Under the pieces are notes generated by a model, which was not told where the DNA came from, made no database searches, and saw only the letters and a program-made list of their open reading frames with translations. This document shows, piece after piece, positions 10,503-19,521 of a stretch of 64,000 nt of DNA. The first letter of the stretch is position 1; every line of letters begins with the position of its first letter. A program made the position numbers and the translations under genes. The DNA comes from Primula veris (lineage: Eukaryota > Streptophyta > Magnoliopsida > Ericales > Primulaceae): positions 14,575,197 through 14,639,196 of the forward strand of contig OY821741.1 in the NCBI GenBank assembly GCA_963682055.1. Direction: 5' to 3'.

Positions 10503-10960
10503 CAGGGGCGGAACCAGAATGATTTTCTTCCGGTAACCGTGGTGTAAAAAAATATGTCCAATAGAAAAAAATAGGGTATAATACAAAAATAATTTTTTTT
10601 TATGTTCAACATAATATAAAATAAATACGAAGTAAACACAAATGACATTAGACAATAAAATAATTTTTTTATGTAATCTTGTTTGAAAAATAAAATGGCT
10701 ATTTAGAAAATTTGATAATTTCAAAGTAAAAGCATAAAATTTTAGAAAAAATAAGCTAACATGATTTGAACTTCTAACATTCCACTATCTTATGGTCCAA
10801 TTTTACAATTATACCAGCAATTCTTTTGTTTAACTAGTAGGCCATCAATGTATATATCTCAGAATTTTTTTAATTACATGTCTAAAAAAAATAATAAAAA
10901 ATTGAAAATCTTCCCCGGGGTAGACACGGCCACCCCCAGCCCCCTCTGGGTCCGCCCCTG
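10503..10960. mobile_element. hAT-type non-autonomous MITE, 458 bp
   Basis: The termini are inverted: CAGGGGCGGAACCAG at the left and CTGGGTCCGCCCCTG at the right. Flanking 8-bp direct repeats ACTGCATA (10495-10502) and ACTTCATG (10961-10968) match at six of eight positions. An 8-bp target duplication with CAGGGGCGGA ends is typical of plant hAT elements. The interior is AT-rich and non-coding, so it depends on a transposase made elsewhere. Confidence 0.8.
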
Positions 10961-10968
10961 ACTTCATG

Positions 10969-11539
10969 TTTCAATGGAATGATAAAGGTTCATACAGTTG
11001 TGCTCATGAAACACCAATTATCATGTTCTTTATATAGACAACCCAATTCAGGTAGTTCACTTAGTATTAAGTGTTTATTGAATAAAAAACTCGGTCATTT
11101 TTGGTGATTAGTTATGATCCTAGATCAATTTATACGAAGAGCAAGCTCTCGAAACTGCCCAAACAAATGTCATTTAGACTACATATGACAATAACAACAT
11201 TGATTGCAGATATATATAATATATCAAATTAACATGGTTTAATATCGTGTGATTCACCGGTTGAACAATAAAGCGTTACATCAATTAAAAAACCGTTCCG
11301 GGTCAGATAACGTTTCCAATGGGCCCAATTGCCAGTCTTGTTATTATAACCCTAAAAAAAACATTTGTACAGACAACGGCGCCGTATCTTGAAAAAAATG
11401 TTAATTGTCTTAGAATTCATGATACATATCTCTATATAAAGAAACATATCCCATCTTTTTCTTCACAACGTTAAACCTGAGCACTTTTTATTAGAAGAAA
11501 TTCAAAATTAGTAAGTAATTTTGGATTATTTATGTAGAA
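10969..11539. other. Intergenic sequence ending in a promoter-like TATA region
   Basis: Mostly AT-rich. A TATA-like TATATAAA lies at 11433-11440, about 100 bp before the small ORF at 11540. No other structure is seen. Confidence 0.4.
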
Positions 11540-11644
11540 ATGAGCAAAATGGAGGAAGGAAACGAAGACAACAAATACGAAGATGATCTGGCAAGGGAAA
11601 ACATAAAGTTGGCTCCATGCGATCCATACACAGATAATGAATAA
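11540..11644 (+). CDS. Small acidic ORF, possible first exon of a decayed gene
   Basis: ATG at 11540 opens 34 codons (MSKMEEGNEDNKYEDDLAREN..) rich in Glu and Asp, ending with TAA at 11642-11644. A TATA-like box at 11433-11440 is at a reasonable distance. About 100 bp downstream lies the Ser/Lys-rich fragment at 11750-11962, so the two may be the first and last exons of the same old gene. That link is inference. The product is not recognised and the ORF may be fortuitous. Confidence 0.3.
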   Translation: MSKMEEGNEDNKYEDDLARENIKLAPCDPYTDNE

Positions 11645-11739
11645 GTGATGTACCAGAAAAATCTATTCCAAGGTACCTTTTGTTTGTCCATACTAATAAA
11701 CCTGAATAAATTACATATAATGAAATACAACATGAAAAA

Positions 11740-12722
11740 ATCTAAAGTTATTTGCCTTTCGCTTGTGTACCTTCGACAGTCCGATCATACATGAAAAATG
11801 TCCACCCAGTTCTGATTCTACCGAAGTTTCTGAATCGGAAAACAGTAATGAAAATGAAGCCACTCCCTCAAAATCAGATAAGGGAGAAGAAAAGGTCTCT
11901 CCCAGTAAACCAAGTGATTCACCAAAACCAAAAAGCAAGAACAAAAAGAGAAGAAGAGACTGAGCTTGGGTGAACTTTTTCTGTTGTAGTTTAGAGTTGA
12001 AATCGAGTACAGAACTTCGGTTTTCTCCAAGTTGAAAGTTGAGGATATCTATACAGCCTGCTTGTCTGCCTCTTCATCTGTATATTTATGTAGGGGTGGC
12101 TGATATGCTAATATAGGTGTTGTAAGACTAATCGTTGGCTTTGGATTGTAGTGATGCTTCTCAAAATCGGAGAAGCTTTTTTCCCCTTCCGGTTGTTAAA
12201 TTTATCCATTAGTTACAAACTGTTCGATGTAGGTTATCAAAGGTGAACCTGAGAATGTATAGTTCTTATATAGTGTCGTTAATATATGAGTACAATCTTT
12301 TCTTTTTTTACCTGTCCAGTATTTTCATTTTCACTTGGTAATTTGCTGCATGGAAGCTTTTAACAGCTTATCAACTTCCCAAGGTCCTTGTTTGGCTTGA
12401 GTTTTGTTTGTTTTTTTGAAAAAATGCATCTAAGCAGAGGTTTACGTACTATCATTTTGTTGGTAAGAAAGGATATTTTTTGCCTGCATGCACTTTTTAA
12501 TAAATGGATTGAGGTTTTAGTTGCAAGTTATACATAAATAAATAAAAAAAATTGAGATTAGAACGTGCAACCAAAAATCCTGCATGGCACAACTTAGAAC
12601 TTGTGCCAGACCGGAAAGCTAGAATCAAATGCAACTGTCGAAGACTCCTAGATGTAAAATATGGAGACCCCAATTTAAAATTTACTGTTTGTTCTCTTTT
12701 TTAATCTTTTGACACTGCTAAG
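11740..12722 (+). repeat. Duplicated segment, copy B (left part)
   Basis: It matches 8045-8800 in order, carrying the third protein fragment and the shared downstream boxes. It is cut at 12722 by the solo LTR; the remaining part continues at 14044. Confidence 0.7.
11750..11962 (+). pseudogene. Copy 3 of the Ser/Lys-rich protein fragment, best preserved
   Basis: The open frame ends PSSDSTEVSESENSNENEAT, then SPSKPSDSPKPKSKNKKRRRD and stop TGA at 11960-11962. This copy keeps the block open from about 11763, unlike copy 1. It is Ser/Glu-rich and then Lys/Arg/Pro-rich, like the tail of a nuclear protein. Downstream sequence shared with copy 2 may be the ancestral 3' UTR. Family not recognised. 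Confidence 0.5.
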
Positions 12723-14043
12723 TGTTGGTTTCCGTGTACGAAATAACAATTAATAATAAATAAAGGATTAAACAATAATTAAATAAAACCAGTGTAATCT
12801 TTATTAATTTCCAAATGAAATACAATAAACTGATTACAACATGTAAGTACTGAAAAGTAAATAAAGCAAACGTTTATCAGATTATTATTAATTAATAATC
12901 TGATGTACTGTTTTGCAATTAAAAGAAACTGCCGGACTGGAAAATATAGACTTAACAGCCGGACTGTTCTGTTTTGAATTTAAAATACAGGACTGAATTG
13001 AAACTATTCTAATTACAGAATTAAAATACAGAAATGAAATTACAGAATAGAAACAGTACTTTAAACTAATTACAGAAAAGAAAATACAGAATATAAAAGC
13101 TACAGCTAAGGACAGAATATTTAAATACTGAATTAAAATACTGAATTGAAAGGACATAATGTAAAAACTGAATTTAAATGCGAAAAAAATAAAACTGACA
13201 GAATGTAAAATTAAACGAACGAGGCTACTGTTAACAGTATGCCCTTAACCGATATTCGCCCAACCACCTTAAGGTTTCTGGTTGCGTTGGCGCTTCGATC
13301 CCAAGGTACAACGTCTCTCGGAAAACTCGCCGGAAACTGGCGACGAGTCTAAGTCGAGCTTTTAGTGGGTGGTTCTCTCTGGTTTCTAAGTGCTATGAAT
13401 AAAAAATATATGCAGCTTTGAATTGTTAGAGAGAAGATACTGATTTCATGTGTGTTAGAATGTGAGAGGATGGCTGCCTCTTTATAGAGGATTCTGAAAC
13501 CGCAGAATTAAATGTGGTCATTTACTGCTCTTGCAAAAGTCCCTTTTCAGATTTAGTACAAGACCCAAGACCCAAGACCCGAGACATTCTCCAAATCCCG
13601 AATCCCGAATCCCGCATCTGGCCGCGGCCCGAGGCCCGAGCGAGCGCGCGCGTGTGTGGTACACACTAACCCACTCATGGGTATGCGGACTTTATTAGTT
13701 TACCAACTACATGGGATGGACTTGTATATATAGAGTAAAAAACAACTTTGTTTTTCCAATGTGTGATAACACTCATGGTTTATTCCCACTCTCTACTCCA
13801 CTTTCCAGATTTCGGTTTTTCCCTCTTTCGAGTATCAACATTCGAGTCCAATTATCATTCACACCATTCCTCCGAATAGGTCATGCGATATACCGTTGCG
13901 AAGCTCGTCGCACGAGCTACTCAAACGCATAGAGTATGGCCTCAGAAAAACTGAGGAGTCGCATTAAAAATTGACTCAAAGTTGGTCACTGACCACTTTG
14001 GAAAAACATGTTTAAACTACATGTTTTTCCTATTTTTCCAACA
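12723..14043 (-). mobile_element. Solo LTR, 1321 bp, with perfect target duplication
   Basis: It begins TGTTGG and ends CCAACA on the + strand and is flanked by CTAAG at 12718-12722 and again at 14044-14048. On the minus strand a TATA box (CTATAAAGAGG) occurs near 13483, which suggests minus orientation. No internal gag/pol, primer-binding site or second LTR is present, so this is the product of LTR-LTR recombination. It lies inside duplicated segment copy B; continuity of that segment resumes exactly at 14049. The superfamily is not determined. Confidence 0.88.
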
Positions 14044-14210
14044 CTAAGTACCGAAGAACATTTGACTGATGATCAATTAGACAACATAACAGATGCATAA
14101 AGTGCATCTATGAACGAGTAAGATCCAATATTCCGATATTCTAGTAGCAAGTCAGATTTGAAAGTCTCCACTCTTCAGTGACAATGGAAAGTGAGTTGGG
14201 AAAGTTCGTG
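14044..14210 (+). repeat. Duplicated segment, copy B (right part)
   Basis: It resumes the match to 8830-9003 (CAATTAGACAACATAACA, ATTCTAGTAGCAAGTC, AGTTGGGAAAG) after the solo LTR. Confidence 0.7.
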
Positions 14211-15273
14211 GAAAAAATTAACTATCAAGCTGTTGAATAGACTTTTGGTTTTGGTTGTCGCTCCGGCGTTCGATAATGGATGTGCGATGGTGGTCATGAG
14301 ACGAGACATTGGAGAGAGAAGGGAATGCAGATCGTCTAACGTGTGAGCAAAGGAAAAGTCCATAACCATTTTGGATCACCCGAGTTACCCATATGTTCAT
14401 ATTTTTTACCTTTGTGTTAAAACCTTCTGTGCATAGTGTAACACAAGGTCCGAAATTTCCAATTTCAGTTAGTAAACAAACTATGTTTACAAAACTTTAA
14501 TCTCATAGTATTATTAGTTAGCGAGAAAATAAAAAGTTCACCTCTTCGGGACTATACTCATACACATCACCATGCGGAAGTTTTTTAACTTTTTCAATAA
14601 GAATACTTTATAGTATGGAATTGGCCGCGTGCTCAGAATTATTACTTAAAGAATAAAAGGATGATAAATTTGAGTAAAATGTGAAGGCAATAGTTTTTTT
14701 CATGCCAAACCTGATCATAATTAAAAGAGGAGTAAGAGAACAACTCTTCAAAAAGAAAATTACTGACGTTGAGAATGGTACTAATACTCGGTGCTCTATG
14801 AATATAAATCAAGAGGGGGAGCCTAATTATACTTTGTTTTCACTTATAAATATTCGAAAATTCTTCTTATTTTTTTCAAAGTCACAGATTTCACCATTTT
14901 GTTAATAGTTAGTTTTAATAAAAATTTAATTTTCATGTTTTTATAACTTTTTTGGTATGTTATTGTTTATTTAGCATTAATTATTTGGCATTTTAAAGAG
15001 AAATAATTCAAAAAATATATAAATGTTTAGTTTTTTTCATATTTTGTTTGGTTTCAAGTTATAAATAAATAAAGTAAGTGATTCTTAGAAAATGTTGAAA
15101 AAAAAAATCAATGATTTACAAAAAGAAATAAGTTAATATTAGCCTAACTATACAAAAAAAATATAGTTTGACACAATTTATCCATATAAGATACCCAACG
15201 CATGTTTTCTCAAATGCACATGTTTATCAAACAAAAATTCAAAGGTGGATAAAATGGATTGACATCATAAATT
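14211..15273. other. AT-rich intergenic sequence with a dispersed repeat
   Basis: No gene is recognised. The part at 14877-15190 is paralogous to 54355-54520 plus 54946-55060 (for example GTTTATTT.GCATT, AAGTTATAAATA, AAAAAATCAATGATTTA, ATATAGTTTG). It therefore belongs to a dispersed repeat family; the second copy carries a foldback MITE. Confidence 0.5.
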
Positions 15274-15466
15274 CACTACAAAAAAATACTCAAATAGCGA
15301 CGGGATTAGTGACGGTATTTTTTGTTACGAGCTTATTAACGACGGTTTTTGTGACGGCTTTGTGACCGTTTAGTCAATTTGCGACAGATTTGTGACAGCT
15401 TTTTAAATTAGCGACAGGCTTGTGACAGCTTTTGACTCTCACTAAATCAAACATTATTTTGTAGTG
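15274..15466. mobile_element. CACTA-type MITE, 193 bp
   Basis: The ends are CACTACAAAAAAAT and ATTATTTTGTAGTG, the inverted termini of CACTA (En/Spm) elements. The interior repeats GCGAC(G/A)G..TTTGTGAC(G/A)G several times, a subterminal-repeat pattern. A 3-bp target duplication is not clear. There is no coding capacity. Confidence 0.75.
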
Positions 15467-15527
15467 AAACTAATTTCAATAAAAAGTGATGAAAAGGTAC
15501 CTAAGTTTCAAGAAAAAGTGATGAAAA

Positions 15528-15819
15528 TGTGACGACTCACATTTCTAGGAATTAAATTCTGTAGTGCGATATTGTGCGTCAGTTTCACATCGTCCAGATA
15601 TGAGAGTACTCGTGTGGTATATGAGTTTAAAATATTCATTTTCTATCAATAAGGCCTTCTAAAGTCGTGCGGCACAATAGCAAGGACGGAACTCCACAAT
15701 TAAGCGTGCTTAGCTTGGAGTAGTATCAGGATGGTTGACCCCCCTGGAACGTTGTGACAAAGCGGACAATATTGTTGATACAGGCGTGGCGGTTCGGTCC
15801 GTGGGGCCGGGTCGTCACG
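15528..15819 (+). mobile_element. Cassandra solo LTR with 5S-like segment
   Basis: This 292-bp LTR matches 2943-3234 throughout (CACATCG.CCAGATATGAG, GGTATATGAG, AAAGCGGACAATATTGTTGATAC, GGTTCGGTCCGTGGGGCCGGGTC). Its ends TGTGACGAC and GTCGTCACG are inverted with one terminal change. The 5S-like block is at 15688-15757. No primer-binding site follows, so it is a solo LTR. Confidence 0.83.
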
Positions 15820-15880
15820 ATTCCTCTTTCCGTTGTGTTTTTTATACACAAAATAAGGGTTTTAGAAAGAAGAGCAACTA

Positions 15881-15889
15881 GTAATTAAC
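15881..15889. repeat. 9-bp target duplication of the MULE, left
   Basis: GTAATTAAC here is repeated exactly at 24160-24168. A 9-bp target duplication is characteristic of Mutator-like elements. Confidence 0.92.
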
Positions 15890-16957
15890 GGGGAGTTCTC
15901 TTTTCAATAGCAGAATTGTTCAGCAATATAAGCTTCGTGGGATCCCACGTCTCTGTGGACCCTTTTTTTTTTTTTTAATTTTTTTTTTCTTCTTCTTTTA
16001 TTCATCATCATGTGTTGCTGAATTTTTTCATTTTATTTTCTTCCTCGTCTGTTCTCTCTTCTCCAAACAATTTCTCAATTTTACCCAAAAACTTCCCCAA
16101 TTTTATCCCAAAAAAAACCCTAACCATCAACCATCAAATTCCTTCATATATCAAATTAATATATTTTTTTATCAAATCAACATCACTCTACCACTACAAT
16201 TATCCTCAATTTTACCAAAAAAAAAAACCTCTCCCAATTTACCCAAAAAAAAACCCTAACCATCAACCATCAAACAAACACATTCATATATCAAATTAAT
16301 ATATTTTTTTCTCAAATCAACATCACTCTACCACTACATTTATTCCCAATTTTACCCAAAAAAAAAAACTATCCCAATTTACCCAAATAAAACCTCCCCC
16401 AATTTTACAAAAAATAAACTCTAACCATCAACCACCAAACTACTTCATATATCAAATTAAGATCATTTTTTTTCTAAAATCAACATCACTCTACCACTAC
16501 AATTATCAAGTAAGTATTTCTTTTTATTATTGAGTTTTAATTTTATGTAAATATATATAATTATTAATAAGTTATAACATTTATTAATTAAAAAAATTTA
16601 ACTTTTTTTATTGACCTTTAAATATTTATTTTCAAATTTGTTTAATCACAACTAATATTGAGTTCTAATTATATAATGTTATATGTTGCTCTAATAACAC
16701 TTGAGTAATGAAAATAACTTAGATAAATGATTAAAAAAAGCTTGTTTCGGCATGTACATGTGAACTTGTTTTGTTAGAGACATTTTATTATTTTGGAGTT
16801 TAGGTTAGTAATTAAGTTGTTGGATTCTTATAATTTTTTGGAAGTTAAACGTATTATCTCATATATTTAAATTTATGTTAAATATGTTATTGTATCATTT
16901 ATATTTGATAGTGATATTTGTTAATATATTCAATTGTTTAGGTACCCATGACAGAAA
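15890..16957 (+). repeat. MULE left TIR, including promoter, leader exon, leader intron and start codon
   Basis: It is the inverted partner of 23091-24159. It contains telo-box-like AAACCCTAA at 16115-16123 and 16251-16259. About three degenerate tandem units of 140-165 bp (CCCTAACCATCAACCA.. ..CATCACTCTACCACTACA) lie between 16080 and 16505. A leader intron with GTAAGT donor at 16510 and TTTAG acceptor at 16941 is followed by GTACCC and the ATG at 16948. The repeat ends a few codons into the gene. Confidence 0.88.
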
Positions 16958-19298
16958 AAATAAAGTTAAATCCAGGTCCCATTGATGATACCGTTTTATA
17001 TGAGCAGAAACATCATATTTGTAATATCATTTGGGGATCAACTTTGTTAGACGAAAAAAAGGACATTCGTAACTATAATCGGTTTCCGGTAATTGATGAT
17101 CATAGAATTTTATATTTGCTAAATGTGACTGGTTTTTATGGGTTGTATAGTTTGGGATATAAAAAAGTTGATAATCATTTGATAACTGCATTAATCGAGC
17201 GCTGGAGACCAGAGACTAGTACGTTTCATTTTCCGATTGGAGAGTTAACAATGACTCTTCAAGATATAGAGGTATTAGGTGGAGTTAAAGTGGACGGAAA
17301 TGCTCTTATATGTGATGAAAGTGGATTTACAACAACGGCTAAACATGCTTTGGTAACTGATTTATTAGGTATAGTTACACCTGATACTTTTACTGATGAT
17401 GGGATGATTAAATTTAGTTGGTTGTGTTATACATTTAACCCTCAATCTGTCAACAAGTTTTCATCTGTGGACTATATTATGCGTGTTACAAGAGCATGTA
17501 TGTTATTGATTATTGGAAGTCAGTATTTACAAGACGACAAAGGAGTTGGTGTGCCAGTACACTATTTAGCTTATATGAGAGATTTTGATATATGCGGACA
17601 ATATAGTTGGGGTTCAGCCATATTAGGATATACATATAGGTCACTAACAAAAGCAGCTCTTATTGACAAAAGAGGCAAATCAAAAAGGGGGGTGACTGGC
17701 GCATTGCAATTGTTGCAATATTGGGCATGGAGTAGATTTAGGTTTATACGTCCTGAATATTCAGCGGTTGATACACCACCTGAAGGGTTTCCATCTTATC
17801 CCTTTGGACGCAGGTTGATAAGTTTGCTTTTAGTTTTCGTCGTTAAAATTATTGATATGAATTATATGATTAATTTTGCTATTTGGTTTTGTAAATATTA
17901 TACAGATTGGCTAGATGTAAGGTGACGTATACAACAGATATCCCTTTTCATAGCGTTCGGGTATTTCGTGACTTGTTTGACATGGTGGATCATCGTCAGG
18001 TAAATATTTTTTTCATATTTGTTTGTCCATTTATATATAGAAAATTGTAACCCCGTTTCTCAATATTAATAATTTTTATTTTTTACTATCAGGTCATTTG
18101 GGAGCCGTATCCAAAACTGGCTGATTTGCCTGATTGCTCGAAGGCAGGTCAATGTATATGGCGTTCAAGCGTCCCTCTTATATGTACGGATTTAGTAGAG
18201 TATCATAATCCGGAAAGAGTGATGCTACAATTTGGTATGATACAAAAAATACCTCCTCCCGCCAAAAACTCTAAAAACTAACGCACACTGAGCCGTAAAG
18301 GTCATGCGGACTATAACTGGGTGCAACGTTATCAAGAGCACCTTGAGACTTGGAATGCAAGAGCAGAACACGTTCAAACATCCGAATTTCATAATGACAT
18401 CCAAATAGTAAGTGATAACTACATGAGATGGTATAATAGAATCACCAGAAAAAGGATAGGTCCGCCTGTGACGCACCCACAAGAAAAAGGTGTGCAGCCA
18501 GTTGCGGGCGTTATGGAATACATGGTACTTATTTAGCTACTTTTTTAATTGTTAACATATATTTTTTATTTTTATAATTATGATGACTTGAGACTTTAGA
18601 CCTTAATGACTTCGCACCTTGTGAAAATAAAATATTAATTCAGGACGCCATTTTTTAAATAGTTTTATTAATCAGTATTTTAATGTCTTTATTAATCAGT
18701 ATTTTAATGTCTTTGTGTTTTGTAGTTTGAAGAATTGAAACAAAATTATGAAAAGGCGGTTCGAAAGGGTAAGACGAGTAAGATACAAAAATATTGGAAT
18801 ATGGTTAAAGCTGTTGGAAGGAGACCTCCAGTGTTAGACCATGCCGAAATACCGCACCAACAGCCTTCGAACGTCCCACCACATCCACCTTCGGGTCCGG
18901 ATTCGGGTCCGACTTACTCTACTAGTGATTGTTACATCCCACAGTCGTCATACACATATCCTGAGAAAAATTCACAATGGAGTCCATGGGTTCAGCCTCA
19001 AATGCCTACTTCATCGTTTGCGCATGACATGACAAGCGATTGGAGTCCATGGGTTCAGCCTCGACATTCTACCACATCGTTTGCGCATGACATGACAAGC
19101 GATTTTTGTCCATGGGTTCAGCCTCGACATTCTACTTCATCGTTTGCGCATGACATGAGAAGCGATTTTTGTCCATGGGTTCAGCCTCAAATGCCTACTT
19201 CATCGTTTACGCATGACATGACAAGCGATTTTTTTAATGAGTACCAAACCCCAAACCCCAATGTTTTTCCTGACGAAGGACCGAGCACGGGTTTTTGA
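16948..19298 (+). pseudogene. Plant mobile domain (PMD-C type) protein, four exons, one internal stop
   Basis: Predicted exons are 16948-17813, 17906-17999, 18093-18524 and 18726-19298. All have GT-AG borders and phases fit, giving 655 codons with stop. One TAA at 18279-18281 (codon 383) breaks exon 3. The PMD core is clear: GFYGLYSLGYKKVDNHLITAL, ERWRPETSTFHFPIGELTMT, DIEVLGG, then IPFHSVRVFRDLFD, WEPYPKLADLPDC and RSSVPLICTDLVEYHNPERV with FGM. Exon 4 has four 63-bp (21-residue) tandem repeats at 18978-19229 with core PWVQP. Related host proteins MAIN and MAIL1 act in nuclear silencing; the function in MULEs is unknown. The single stop may be a recent mutation. Confidence 0.82.
18978..19229 (+). 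repeat. Four 63-bp in-frame tandem repeats in PMD exon 4
   Basis: Units start at 18978, 19041, 19104 and 19167. Each encodes 21 residues of type (W/F)(S/C)PWVQP(Q/R)..(T/S)(S/T)SF(A/T)HDM(T/R)SD. The changes are mostly at the first two residues and after the PWVQP core, indicating recent unit duplication in a disordered, Ser/Pro-rich tail. Confidence 0.88.
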
Positions 19299-19521
19299 AG
19301 TATTTTTATTTAAGAGTATGTTTTTAGTGGTGCATGAGTTAGTAGTATTTTTCGTTTTATATATTTTGTACCAAATCATGTGTGACAATTTTATTTCGTT
19401 TTCCCGTTTGTATTTAGCCAAGTAATTAAATAACAATAGCCAAGTAATAAATAGAGACATTAAGCAAAATTCACGAAATATGAAATACGTAAAATAGCTA
19501 ACATTTGTTACAACATTATAA
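19299..19521. terminator. Intergenic region between the convergent MULE genes
   Basis: This 223-bp AT-rich stretch separates the two stop codons and must hold both 3' ends. Overlapping 3' UTRs that could form double-stranded RNA are plausible but not shown by sequence alone. Confidence 0.4.

Noticed and set aside
16012..16299. Open frame in the left TIR and its mirror at 23787-24170
   Set aside because: Both lie in the non-coding leader/promoter of the inverted repeats, consist of low-complexity Ser/Phe/Pro codons and are duplicated only because the TIR is.
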